A DNA stretch of 64,000 nucleotides from Hermodice carunculata (taxonomy: Eukaryota; Annelida; Polychaeta; Eunicida; Amphinomidae), in contig OZ026615.1 of assembly GCA_964020975.1 (NCBI GenBank), positions 76,886,709 to 76,950,708 of the forward strand. The letters run 5' to 3'. This document shows, in pieces, positions 23,828 through 35,637 of this stretch; within the stretch, counting starts at the first letter, position 1, and each line of letters begins with the position of its first letter. The translations under genes and the position numbers were made by a program. The notes below the pieces were generated by a model that had not been told where the DNA came from, searched no databases, and saw only the letters and a list, made by a program, of their open reading frames with translations.

Positions 23828-23902
<75 letters not shown>
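23751..23902. repeat. (GA)n-(GGGA)n-(GA)n microsatellite
   Basis: About 150 bp of pure purine on the + strand: GA repeats, a central block of GGGA repeats, then GA repeats. Long open frames of Arg-Glu or Ser-Leu across it are artefacts. Confidence 0.98.
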
Positions 23903-23905
<3 letters not shown>

Positions 23906-25640
23906 AGTAGGGGTTGACATGATGGTGAGGTATACAGTAAGTATCGCTTCACGCCAAAGTGGACAGTATGAGTTATGGAGGTGGTTGGGGAGTAAGTGCC
24001 CCAGCATTGCACATATCATCTTACCCTCTACCTTCATTCTATGTTCAGGGTTATCTTACCCTTAAGTAAAATGATACTATTTCCACTTGAAATCAAGTGT
24101 TTTTCTCTACAGTTCTTGTCCTCATTAGGCAGACTTTGAAAGGACTTCCCAAACAATGAAGCCTACACTGTCATCAAAATAACATTTGGCATCACCTGGC
24201 ATCGGTCCCAGGGAAAATAATTGTGCACAAGCAAAGGAAAGCCTCCGCCTGTCTTAAGTACTCTGATGTCTCTACAGCTACTCTCGTCTTTTCCACTCTT
24301 TGAAGTGTTTTTTGCAGTGTGCTCATGTTGAACTGCAGTTTTCCCTGCACTTAAGTGCACGTTGCTGTACAATTGACTAAAACAAATCCTTGTACCTTTA
24401 ATGTTGATTTGCTGTCATCATTGTTACAACATCCATACATCTAACTTCACGTAAGTCTGCCTGCCAGCCTTCAGGCACGCCTATTGTTTTACTAACAATC
24501 CTTTAAAAGTACAATCCCTTCTTTGTAATCGGTGATTTTACTCTCATGCTCAGGAAACTGGAGATTACTATTGATTTTGCCCTCCCCCCTCTTAGCGAGA
24601 TGTAAACATTTGCTTCAGGGTGGATTTTTTCGATCCCAAAACTACTTTAATTCTATAGCTTCAAGGCACTTTTTTTTCAAAAGAGCAGGAGAGGCCAGAT
24701 AAAGAAGATGCACACAATATTCATTCATGGTGTACCTTTGTGCTGGCCTTGTGTGTTGTCTTCATGTAAGTACGTGTACACATATTACTACCTCAACACA
24801 TAAAGTGCTGCACGGTAATGTCATGACCTATAATTGTCCATCCATTTAACATCTTGTCTGGACTGTCGCAAGTTGCTTCACGTGTATTTGTTGCACAGCT
24901 GCGTTGTACTTTCATGTCTTGGATTCAGGAGTTTTTTTCTTGTAATGTACTTATAATTCACCAACTATTGACAAAACTCAGAACTCACAAACTTCTTATT
25001 TGACAATATCAGAAAAACTGAATACAAGATATGTAACTGATATGTATTTAATCGTAATTGACGAAAGCTTATGAGAAACATATGAGGATGACCCCAGCTA
25101 AGGATTAAGATCCGCTATCGCTGGAGCCACCTACAAGGAGTTTCTTGTCTATAGTGCCTTGCTCGGAATCATTTTAACTAAAGATATAATCAATAATAGG
25201 AAGTAATTCTACAGATACTGAAGCGAAAAGAATGCTGAAGATGCTATTGGCTTCTATTGACAGATACAGAGGTGTATTGGAAAGATAATCCATCTGTCTG
25301 TCCATCTTGTACATGACATTGCCATGACAATGCAAAAATACTCACTGCAACTTCACCAAATCTTTGTGGTAAGTTGTATTTCAGAAAGTACCAGTGAACT
25401 ATGGAACCAGCTTCCTTCAATCATTTCTGTAACTTTTTGCAAATGTTTTAAAGAATTTATTCAAGGGCCGTGCTAGTGAAGCCCAGAGAGACAACACTAC
25501 CGTAATGTCTAGAAGGACTGACCGCAGGTTCACCAAATTTTTATCAGGGATGAAGTGGCCTCTGATGATTATGATTTTTTGTACAGATTTGAAATATACA
25601 GTTATACATCCCCAACAATGGATGCATAAAGTGTTAAATA
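23903..25640. other. No gene recognised
   Basis: No protein-like frame; occasional homopolymer runs only. Confidence 0.45.
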
Positions 25641-25649
25641 AATCTGACA

Positions 25650-25915
25650 CATTGATTCTTATCTTGGCAATGGTAAGTCCCACACACTTGGTTTACTATT
25701 AAACATTAATAAGGAAATACCTGTGAGATTTCTTTTGGTGTTTCTACTTTTGACCTTGAGTGACCTTGAAGCATCACACTGACATACTGATTTATATCTT
25801 GGAAATGGTCAATCCTCGGGCAATGGCTACAACCATTAAACATTAACAGGCAAATTCTTATGGGGTTTCTCTTGGTGTTGTTTAATCTTCACCTTGAGTG
25901 ACCTTGATATACCAT
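25650..25915. repeat. Two tandem ~135-bp units
   Basis: ATTGATTCTTATCTTGGCAATGG-like text at about 25652 returns at about 25787, each followed by ATTAAACATTAA, a GGNTTTCTYTTGGTGTT-like segment and ACCTTGAGTGACCTTGA. This resembles the style of the 145-bp array near 50-51 kb. Confidence 0.75.
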
Positions 25916-25976
25916 AACTAGGTCAGAATTGGAGATGAGTGAATTTGACTTAATGCCATATATATACAGTGCAACC

Positions 25977-26145
25977 TGCTATTTAAGACCACCCCTTCTG
26001 TCAGCCGAAAGTGACCACATATGACAGGTGGTCTTAAATTGAAATTAAATTTACAAAAGAATATAGACTGCCATGCCATCAGATATGTGATCTCAAAAGC
26101 CAGGTCGTCTTTCATAACAGTGGTCTTAAACTGCAGGTACTACTG
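25977..26145 (+). mobile_element. 169-bp TA-flanked DNA element (CAGTGCAACCT)
   Basis: CAGTGCAACCTGCTATTTAAGACC-like left end and GGTCTTAAACTGCAGGTACT-type right end with ACTG, flanked by TA at 25975-25976 and 26146-26147. The best-preserved member of the group with AAGACCACC arms. Confidence 0.8.
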
Positions 26146-26147
26146 TA

Positions 26148-27865
26148 TGTATATTGGTGTAGTCAGGTAAAAGACGGAAAGAAGAGCAATACCTCAGCAA
26201 TACACACAGGTTTGCTTTAAGGCTTTGACATTACAGCGCTCTGTTAAATGCAGTCACGATACTCTTGCCCAGAAGCCATAATGAAGAGCACCCATCCATT
26301 GTGTGTACTTGCTCAGTGGTGGGTGGCCAGTGACATTGACCCTCTTTAGTGTCAATTGGACCTGAGATCCCTGAAGTGCTTTTATGAATTGAGACTTTAA
26401 CACAATGCTCTTCTCTGAACTTCCCAACGGCCTCTTGAAAAAAATTCAACTTACAGACTGTAGGTTCTGTGAATTAATGACAATGAGGTACAAAACGTCA
26501 GTCGAACCATTCAACCCTGATTTTCGCTGGTATGCCAGTCAGAGACTAACATGCACGTTTTCTCTTCTTTTCATTCTTTTCTTCTTCTCCTTTTTTCCCC
26601 CAAAAAATCACAACATCTGAATCTGTCATAAGCAATTGCAGACAATATTGATAATCAAATTTCCATGCAAATGGCAAATGCAGTGATCTGGCAGCCATTT
26701 TGTAATTTATTCCTTTTTTTTCCTAACAAAACCCTGCTTTTTTCGCCAGTTAACTCATCAGCCCACACATTTAAATGACAATTTCTGCATGAAACACTTC
26801 ATTATGCTTTTACTTAATTGATGCAGGGCATTGATGCTTGGTACACATGCACATCAAAGTCAAATGTAAATTGCCTCAAAATAGCACACAGGGGGGTATT
26901 GCTTCAATTATGACTGTAGCTCCACACTGCTCACTTTGACAACAGTTCCGTTTTTAGAAAGCGCGAACCAGAGAACAAAAGGTTAAAGAAATCACAAGAT
27001 CAAAGTGAGAAAATAAGACAAAATGTATAAAGGATGGCCTGCTGACACAGATTTGCCTGAGTTTCTTATTCTATGATTAAAATATTTCATGATTCAATAA
27101 GGATGGAAGGCTGGCCTTATATTACTTTCTCTTCAGAAAAACAGACAGTATCAAATGACAAAATGAAACCAGACACATTCAATACAGTGAACGCTGTTCT
27201 TGAAAACTTTCAGTTGGTGGCTACTTAGTGCAATCAACATGCAGACTGAGAAACCCTATACTGGGGGACAACAAATAACAGAATTGAACATAACACGAAC
27301 AAGACAGATAGTGGGGCAATCATGAGCCAAATTAAACCTGCCAGTTATTTCTTTCAGGAAATGAGAATGAATCGTATACTTAAATTATGCAGTGGAATCA
27401 AACTGAAGCCTTCTTGTGTTGTCAATATAGTCTTTAATAGCAAGAATAATCGATTTCTTTTCAAAGCACAAGCAATGAGACCTAAAAGTAGAGTTGCAAG
27501 TGTAAAAGGAGCAAAGTACACAACACTTGCATGTAACCCATAATGAGAGATGTTACATATGGACACTTGAACAAGAAATGTGACACATCTTCTTCACCAG
27601 TGCCACACAAACAATCAGGTGACTTTTTATGCTGTTTTCAAATGAGTGTCTGTTCAGCTGGTTATGGCTCATTCATAGTTGAGCATGTCTTATTCCTTCA
27701 ATGTTTGACAATGCATCAAACATTCTGTTGTGCTTTCTGAAGGAAATAATCATACTGAGCAATAATGTACAGACTGAGTTTGAAAAAAAATAAAAAATAC
27801 GGCACAAACTAGATACCATATTCTTCCTGATTACCATACTTCTTTTTTTTTTTCTGTCAATATAA
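26148..27865. other. No gene recognised; octamer-rich non-coding stretch
   Basis: 26640-27060 contains ATGCAAAT at 26665-26672 and TTAATTG at 26814-26820, with ATTTAAATG between. These are POU- and homeodomain-type motifs but common by chance in A+T-rich DNA. Confidence 0.3.
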
Positions 27866-27867
27866 TA

Positions 27868-28041
27868 CAGTGGAACCTCATTAATACAGACCTCATTAAT
27901 CCATATGTCTCATTAATCTGAACACTTCTCCTGGAATAAAATTGTTCATTTCAAGTAATAGTGATTCAATAATCCAGATGCTTCATTTATCTGAACAGTT
28001 CACTGGGGTACAAAGGTGTGCGGATTAACGAGGTTCCACTG
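27868..28041. mobile_element. 174-bp palindromic DNA element (CAGTGGAACCTC)
   Basis: CAGTGGAACCTCATTAATAC at the left and its inverted partner TTAACGAGGTTCCACTG at the right, with internal repeats of TCATTAATC. TA flanks the left end; the right flank is CA. Ends of this kind are common in Tc1/mariner (Tigger/pogo-like) MITEs. Confidence 0.82.
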
Positions 28042-28289
28042 CACTGCAAATGAAATGAGTTACATAACAAATCGTATTGACTGGAATTGCATGTAATACA
28101 GCTGTAGGTTGGTTCCCAGGAGTCATATTTCAGGCATGTTACAGACAGCCAGAAAGTGGGAGTGGCACTTAACTCTTTCTCTGCCAAATGCGACTTAAGT
28201 CAAATTACTAATGATGAACTGCTCTTAATTACAATAAGAATGCTAGATTGATATTCCTTGTGAAAAGACCATTCATTCAAGTACCAGCA

Positions 28290-28410
28290 TGCCTCTGGTT
28301 CTGGGGAATCGAATGGTCCAGGTCAACATCTTTCCTTGGCATGCTCTGGGTACATCAACTGAGGAAACCTGTTAACTCAGTCCAAAGTTTGGCACTGAAA
28401 GACTTAATCA
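28290..28410. mobile_element. Family-A MITE remnant
   Basis: GGTCAACATCTTTCCTTGGC and AACTGAGGAAACCTGTTAAC retain the palindrome order; both ends are lost. Confidence 0.55.
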
Positions 28411-29900
28411 GTCTGCAGTTACTAAGTAGGATTAATGTGGCAGTAACACTGATGGAGATAAAAGTGATGTGACATTTATGTATCATTGACTGAATTATGA
28501 TGCACAAGAGTATTCATGTAAATAGAAATGTATCCGACAGCCCTTTCTTATTTCTGAGTTTTGGCCCCCACATGGTGTTTCACGCTGATAAAGTACCCCC
28601 CCCCCCAGCCCTAACCATGGTTCATCCACTTTAAATCTTTGTCTTGTTTTTTTGTTTGCTGAACAATGTGTGAATCTGATCAGATCCAATAAAAAAGAGA
28701 CTCAATATAATAATCAAAAATCTTTTTTTTTTCTTTTACATTAATTTTACATGCTTTTTAATAAAATGAAATGCTCTTAAATCTTCTGATAAATTTCAGG
28801 TTCAGCCAGTCCCATATTTCAGAACAGCTTCCACATAATGACATTTTTTCTTGCATACTTCATCATGCTGATTGTTGTCAATTTGTTTTCAAGGTTCTGT
28901 CAATAGAAAGAACATTATGATTTATTAGGAAAAGAAACATATATCAGCGGCAAGTGTGAGCCTACTTTGGCACTCCATTTCTAGTAAGTCAATGACCTCC
29001 GTCTCATCCTTCAAGTTGCATCGATTTACCACACGTCATTCTGTACAGGTGCCTTATAATTTTAAATCATTAATTTCACCTCAAATAGTGCATTATCAAG
29101 TGCACTCTGCCAATATATAATTTAGCATGTGGCAAGCATTGAGCAGTATACTGACATATTCTCTCCAAATTTATGATGTCATTGGAGACGGCATGTTGTT
29201 GAATTAAAGAAGACCAGCTTCACCACCGACAATATCTACAAAGAGACTGTAAGCCTAAGCATCAAGTTATCGCTTTCTTTAGCTTGTGTTACTTGAATGT
29301 ATCTTTTGTCCGCTGACTGTACTTTTAAATAAAATATACCTAAATCAATCTTAAGTTCTGGCTATTGACAGACACTTATGTAAATACATTTAGGAGGTAT
29401 AAAGTTTGAAGCAGCACACACTGGGTGTAGATTGGAGTGACAACTTTATCTATTTAATTTTGAAAAAAATCAATCTCAAAAGTTTAATCTACACAATCCA
29501 AGATACACAAACAAAACTTTGGAAAGTACAATCTGGACTGATGGATTTTTATGATGGACATATGAAAGTGACAGCATTTTTTTGCATTTTTTTAATGATA
29601 CATCATTCTGTCATATTTGAATTAGGTCAATGGGCAGAGGAATATCACTGGTACCATGGCATCTTATCCACTTGAGGAAATAAGGGGGGTGGGGGTGGGA
29701 TGCTAATTACACTACACGAATCTTGTTCATGGTACTTACACTTTACATATTTGAAATACAACACCTTTTCAAGCACTTTCAAGGGCAAAATTTCTAAAAC
29801 TCAAGGAACTTTTGACACATGCTTGAAGCATCAGTGGAAAACTGTAAGTGGAAAGTTCAAATATTCAACTCCCAACACTTAGTAACTCTGCATACTTATG
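28411..29900. other. No gene recognised
   Basis: A+T-rich single-copy-looking DNA with several homopolymer runs and no protein-like frame. Confidence 0.45.
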
Positions 29901-29904
29901 GAGC

Positions 29905-30015
29905 ACATCACCTGAAGGTGGCGCTAGAAGTATCCACTTGTTGCAGGTGGAGACACCTTGGGGATACAAAATTCTGCCTAATTGATTGGTGGTAAATGTC
30001 ATGTGACACAGAAAG
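29905..30015 (-). repeat. Dispersed repeat, copy 2
   Basis: Inverted match to 11655-11800: CTTGTTGCAGGTGGAGACAC and AATGTCATGTGACACAGAAA. Divergence is substantial, so both are old. Confidence 0.7.
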
Positions 30016-30212
30016 GTGGCCCAGCCACCACTTTTTTGTGCTTACAATCTACATGTTAACATCTGTAATACCATAAAATATAAATTTAATGGGCATGAAA
30101 GTGAAAATAAAGATATGGGTGACATCATAGCACATGGTACCCTTACCATGGTAGGTTCCCTCAGCCACCTTTATGACTCTGTGCTTAATACTTTTCCTAT
30201 TATTTATACCTC

Positions 30213-30290
30213 CTATAAAAGACCACCTGTCTTGAGAGACCAAAATTTGGTCATCCCTAGCGGGAGTCTTTGAAGACAGGTTCCACTGTA
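30213..30290. mobile_element. Right part of a CAGTGGAACCT-type element
   Basis: TATAAAAGACCACCTGTCTT, GAGAGACCAAAATTTGGTCA and end GAAGACAGGTTCCACTGTA (terminal CACTG followed by TA). Confidence 0.65.
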
Positions 30291-31040
30291 CCAGCAAGCT
30301 GATTAAAGGGTCAGTGTGCTGTTATCAACCATCATAACCCTAAAAACACTGGAATATGTCTCCATTTTTTCTTGTGAACAAGCTGCCAATTAAAGGGAAA
30401 AAAATGTTCCTCTCAAGTTCAACACCAAACCCACAGATTACCAGTAATACATTACCTATGCTCTTGTTCCACGCGTTGCCTTTAGACCACTGCATAACTC
30501 CCATGGGTTAGAAGGCCCTCCAGCAGAGCCACATGACAAGCAATGTACTTTGATGTGCAATGAAGCCTCACTATGATGACCCTCAAACAGCTGACATATA
30601 CACTTAACGAAACAAGTTTTGAGGGATTCAAAGTCAATTTCCTAAGCTATTTGACTCGTCTATCTTATTCAGTAACTGACACAATTTGCCAGGAACAAAT
30701 GGTGACATTATGAAGTATTTCAAGCAGACTTCAATCATGTGCCAAAGTAAATTATGCTTGCCTGACCTGGTGACAATGGAGGAAACAGTGGGCCTATAAC
30801 CAAATTTACTTGTTGTATTGTGTTTTTGGTATATCTCCATACAGTGTGCCAGACAGAATACTGCATGAACTGATTAATCTGGTCATATCTGACCTGATCA
30901 GGTAACAATGAACCACTAAGAAAATTTACTAGCAATGATAAAAGCACATCGTATGAAACCTTCAGATTGTGCCAGGATTCCATGCAATCCTAATTGCTGC
31001 TCTAATTGAATACGTTCACACAGGGGGTACAATTAATTAA
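30291..31040. other. No gene recognised
   Basis: Nothing supportable seen. Confidence 0.45.
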
Positions 31041-31043
31041 TAA

Positions 31044-31090
31044 CAAGAGGATTATGATAGTCCCAATGGTACTCAGCTGACCTTGGATTC
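31044..31090 (+). mobile_element. Pearl-like 5' end fragment
   Basis: AACAAGAGGATTATGATAGT and GTACTCAGCTGACCTTGGAT match the 5' start of the element at 11845 and those at 35638 and 63730. Confidence 0.6.
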
Positions 31091-32319
31091 ACAGACTAAA
31101 GTGGTCCTGTGACCTTCAAAACATATGTATGTGTGCATCAAGGTCAACTTTGTTTAAGACTGTCATTACTGTTTGCAGTATTAGTCTTCACTCACACACT
31201 TCAGGAGTCATCATTTTTTTAAATGAAAAGCAACAGCAGCAAATGGTACTGAGACATAAGCAAATGCGTCATCTACACTTTTGCATAATGACACTAGCAC
31301 AAAAGCTTCTTTGGTAAAGATAAAACGAGAATCTTCTTCTTGAAATGATGACGGCTGATAATAAACACCTTGTTAACAGAACCTGTTTAGCACGTTTTTT
31401 TATATTCATTGTTCTAATGTTCCAATAAAGTTACATCATTATTACTTCTGATGTTGCCTCCAAAGCAGACCCAAGCTGTGTATTTTGCCTGCTCCACTGG
31501 GGTATGCCCTTCTTTGAAAAGGTAACTGTTCAGCATTGGAAAAGTGACTCAGTTTCCAATTAGCTGAGTACGGTTACTCTGGTAACATGCTTCAGTACAC
31601 TAGGAACCAGAGGCTGCTACTCGTCTAGGTGATAATGATGAACTTCCTGATTGGTGTTGCAGTCTGGTGGGAGGGTCATACTATATTTTTGTTTCCCTTA
31701 CTGTAAATAAAATCCTGTGGAAGAAGGGCAGACCAAATGTAGTAACATCGAATTTGGTCTGCTTTGCAGGCAACTTCCGATGACACGTTTCAAAACGTTA
31801 AGTACACACAAGACACACTGCAGACAGGGGTCTATTTTTATCTTTGATCTTGCACTACATTACGCAACTTTCACACTTCCCTTCCCAATTTGTCTTGTTT
31901 TGCCTGTAATCCCCCCCCCCCTCCTGTTTTCCTCATGAATTTCCTTTCCACATTGTCACACAGTAGTTTTTTATGGATTTTTCCCTGAAAGGTCAGGTTG
32001 CTGCATTGAAAGATAACCTTTCCAAACTGGTAGTGTCATCCATGCAGAGGTTGCGTGAGAGAGGAAAAGTTGCCATATTTCTAATTTGATTCCACTAGTC
32101 ATTCCTTGTACGATTTGCTGTGATTTGACATGTTAAAAGGTCGACACGTCTTGACACAGTCATGACACAGGACCAACGAACGCTTTTCACATCCACTAAT
32201 TTGAAGTCAAAAACTCCTAATTGAACATTTGAAGAGGTTAAGGAGTACAATAATTGGGGAAGGCATAATGCTGCCCTAATGTACCTGCCTACTATGACAG
32301 CAGTTGTTTTGCCATGTTA
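31091..32319. other. No gene recognised
   Basis: Old similarity to 8.4 kb around 31535-31595; a C-run at about 31912-31921. No protein-like frame. Confidence 0.4.
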
Positions 32320-32430
32320 TCTTAACCCTTTCCCCTTGGTTAATACTTATGTAGGCTGAGCTCAAAGCACCCAACCTATGTGAAGTAAAACTGCTGACCA
32401 AGGCCACACTATCCTGGCAGGACCCATCTG
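32320..32430. mobile_element. Family-A MITE, heavily eroded
   Basis: TTAACCCTTTCCCCTTGGTT (a good left end), then AGCACCCAACCTATGTGAAG and GCTGACCAAGGCCACACTAT. The palindrome is barely recognisable. Confidence 0.5.
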
Positions 32431-32465
32431 TCATTTTTTTTTTCCAAATGATGATGAATGAGTAA

Positions 32466-33495
32466 AACAAACAAAAGGGCGGTATGAACAGCCCATGCAT
32501 GCTCTGCTGACCTGCGCTTATTTACAAAATCAAAGTTGCACCTGAACAGACCTGTGTTGAGCTTTAGCTGAGTGCATATGACATTTAGAAGTATTTTCAA
32601 GATTTTCCTGACAAAAAATTCATAATATAAATTTTACTGAAGCATAAGAGTTCAGGAATATTTGAAGAGAACTTTGAAAAGAGCATTGCAAATTGGTGGA
32701 GAAAATACATAATACTGAGCACTAGAATGCTAATTGACTTACATAGTAATCAATAGGATGTGCATTTAACGAGAAGTTCTCAAATTGGAAAAAACTTTTA
32801 AAATCATGTATCCACAGCAGTGCCACCTGGGGACCAGCTTTGTTTGACCCTTTTAGAAGTGACACATCCTCCAAGTTTCGGCTTAATCCGAGTGACGGTT
32901 CTATAGAAGAAGTCAAAAATAGCAAAATCACACCAAAAAATCATAAAAAAATTATTTAAAAAATTGAAGTGCCACCTGGTGAACAAATTAAGAACTCGGG
33001 GTCCCTAGGAGTGTTTCTGTGTGATATCAAAGCAATTGGGTGATCAATTTTGTTGGAGATTTGCTTTTTCTGACTTCTCCAGAACTTTTACTCAGTGATG
33101 GTTCTGGAGAGGTCAGAAAAAGCAAAAACACACAAAAAATTTTAAAAAGAAAAAGAAAAAAATTGCAGCACCATGTGGTAAACAGATTAAGAACTGTGAT
33201 ATCAAAGCAATTGGGTGAGTGGTTTGGGACAAAAAGATTTTTTAAGATTTGCCCAAAAAAGGAACAAAACAATTCATATAAAATCACTGGAGTGTGACCA
33301 TTTGAACAAACCTGATAGACACCCACCCAAGGTTAGATCCCCACCAAGTTTGAAGAGAATCTGGCTCTCGGTTTTTGAGAAGTTGAAAATATGAATTGTG
33401 GATGGACGACAGATGAAGGACAGATGATGGACGGGCAGACAATGGGCAACTGACCCTCCAAAAGCTCAGCTGGTTGACAAGTCAGCTGAACTAAA
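32466..33495 (+). mobile_element. Pearl/Helitron-like element
   Basis: Start AACAAACAAAAGGGCGGTAT...GCTCTGCTGACC. Body contains CCAAGTTT..., TCAAAGCAATTGGGTGA and CACCAAGTTTGAAGAGAATC. End: GGATGGACGACAGATGAAGG, then hairpin AGCTCAGCTG (33463-33472) / CAGCTGAACT (33483-33492), then AAAAATAC. Same architecture as the element at 11845. Confidence 0.65.
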
Positions 33496-33496
33496 A

Positions 33497-33785
33497 ATAC
33501 ACAAAAAGTAAAAAATAGAAATAAAACTGCAGCAGCGAGGTCTAGGGGTCCCTGGAAGAGTTCCTATGCAATTTAAAACCAATTGGCCACATAATTTTTG
33601 AGAAGTGTTTTTAACATTTTCCTAAAAAACAAAAAAATTATAATACAAAAAACATATAAATAAAAAAAATCAAAAGTCACTTGAGTATGATAAATTGAAA
33701 AAAACAAACAAAAAAAACTTGGTAGAAACCCTACCATGGTAGATCCCCACCAAGTTTGAAGTGAATCCAGCCGAATGTTAATCAA
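33497..33785 (+). mobile_element. Pearl-like body fragment
   Basis: GGTCTAGGGGTCCCTGGAAG, AACCAATTGGCCACATAATT and CCACCAAGTTTGAAGTGAAT repeat the interior phrases of the neighbouring element without its ends. Confidence 0.55.
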
Positions 33786-34224
33786 CAGTAAGGCAATTAA
33801 CAGCAGCTTTCATTAATGATTCACTTCATCAATGACAAATAGGAAAAATCAGGCAGAGAAAGGGGATACATGATCAGCACCAAGGATCCACCGATGTTAA
33901 TTACTGTGCAGGATTAGGTTTCTCTAGCTTGGCGTATAGTGTGTGAATAGTAGAAATGATTCACAAGGTAACACGCCACAACATAATTACAACTGTACCA
34001 ATGTACTTTCAATTAGGAGCTAACAGCTTTTACAACAAAGGAAGGATTGCATGTGTCTGAGTCAGTATAATGAATTCTTAACCTGACAAAGCGTACGACC
34101 AGCTAGGAACTCTACTGAAACAAGTCAAAGTAGAAGCTTTAGTTTAAAACAAATATTGCATATTAAAAATCCTCATAATCAGAGCTTTTATTCACGTAAC
34201 AATTAACATGCCTAGCTTAGCCAT
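33786..34224. other. No gene recognised
   Basis: Nothing supportable seen. Confidence 0.45.
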
Positions 34225-34457
34225 TTCCCCATTAAACCAGCTAAAACCAGCATGCCTGCTAATGTTGTTTGCGTCAATGATTCTGACTAATTTAAACAGT
34301 AAAGAAAAGGAATTTAAATGAAAATTGTACATAAGATTTGTCAAGATAACATGCTCCAGGTCAACAGCTTTCTTTGGTATGGGTTTGGTGCTAATAACCA
34401 CCCAACCCATACCAAGGAAAGCTGTTGACTCGTCTTAATTTAAGGGGGAAAAAGTTA
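34225..34457 (-). mobile_element. Family-A MITE
   Basis: CATTTCCCCATTAAACCAGC start, palindrome CAACAGCTTTCTTTGGTATG / CATACCAAGGAAAGCTGTTG, end AATTTAAGGGGGAAAAAGTTA. Confidence 0.8.
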
Positions 34458-34499
34458 CTGTCAGTGGTTTATGTATTACACGAGCAGCTACAATTGGCT

Positions 34500-34600
34500 A
34501 AGTCACAAAAAGAAGGAAAAAAAAACACAAAAAAACAGAAAAAAAACAAACAAAACAAAAAAACGAAACAAAACAATAAAAACAAAAACAAAAAAAAACT
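34500..34600. repeat. A-rich low-complexity run
   Basis: Repeated AAAAAAC/AAACAAA blocks; Lys-rich open frames across it are artefacts. Confidence 0.9.
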
Positions 34601-34769
34601 TGCAATCCCCTGTCAGAACAGAAGTTACATATAAACTTACTGCATCATCATCCCCTACACAAATCTTACGACATCTGCCTGGCAAACAGATACATGTATG
34701 TTTAAAAGCACAGCATTCCAGGCAATAGTGGACATACTATTGCAATGCATACACTGCGTTGCTGATACA

Positions 34770-35450
34770 TCATGTACATACTTGTACAGTGGTAGCACTT
34801 ATTGACATATATGGTCCCAAAGTTTGATATTTACAAAACTTGTCAAAAATTGACATATTCCCATCATTGTCACAAACCTTCATCATCTTTATAGTCAGAC
34901 TATATCTTGACAAAATTTCATGCCAGTCTGCTCCACTGTTCTGGAAAAGTCACAAAAGGCCTTGCGATACAAAAACACATAAACAAACAGAAAAAAATCA
35001 CAGTGCCACCTGGTGCCCAAAATGTTTATTACATGACCCCAGGTGACAATATATGCATTATCAAAGCAACTGGTGGAGTACTTCCAGAGAAGATATTTTG
35101 GTTTAGATAAAAAGAAAAAAGAAGAGAAGCAGCAATTACACAAAGAAGAGGCCTGGCTGAACAGCCAGACCTCCAAAGAGGCCTGTCTGAACAGCCAGAC
35201 CTCCAAAGAGGCCTGTCTGAACAGCCAGACCTCCAAAGAGGCCTGTCTGAACAGCCAGACCTCCAAAGAGGCCTGTCTGAACAGCCAGACCTCCAAAGAG
35301 GACTGTCTTAACAGCCAGACCTCCAAAGAGGACTGTCTCAACAGCCAGACCTCCAAAGAGGACTGTCTCAACAGCCAGACCTCAGCTGACCACCACCTGA
35401 CATCTATCTCCCTGAAATTTCAAAGCAGTTGACCAGATGCGTTCAGAGAA
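34770..35450 (+). mobile_element. Pearl-like element carrying a 30-bp minisatellite
   Basis: CAGTGGTAGCACTTATTGAC, CAAAGTTTGATATTTACAAA and TGTTCTGGAAAAGTCAC match the 524-bp units at 12.1-14.1 kb. AGTGCCACCTGGTGCCC and GACCCCAGGTGACA also match. After the minisatellite, TTTCAAAGCAGTTGACCAGA continues family text. Ends are not clear. Confidence 0.6.
35133..35385. repeat. 30-bp minisatellite, about 8 units
   Basis: Unit AGGCCTGTCTGAACAGCCAG / ACCTCCAAAG, with later units reading GGACTGTCTTAACAGCC. The unit resembles the 5' start of the pearl-like family (AAGAGGGCTTTGTGGACAGC at 35638) and the last unit runs into CAGACCTCAGCTGACC, the family's next motif. The open frames on both strands result from the period of 30. 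Confidence 0.93.
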
Positions 35451-35637
35451 TATTTTTTAAGACTTTGTCTAAAAAAAATATCTGGTGGGTGAATATTTGA
35501 AAAAGCCTAATAGAGACCCATTAAAGGTACATTCTAACCCAGTTTGAAGTGAATCTGGTCAATTTCAAAGCAGTTGGTCCAGTGGCTTAATTGGAGGATT
35601 TTAAAAAGATTTTGTCGGAAAATAAACAAATAAATTT

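Noticed and set aside
23546-24065. Arg-Glu and Ser-Leu repeat frames
   Set aside because: Translation of the (GA)n/(GGGA)n microsatellite.
34895-35432. Repeat proteins (ACLNSQTSKE-type and its reverse-strand partner)
   Set aside because: Artefact of the 30-bp minisatellite in a transposon relic.
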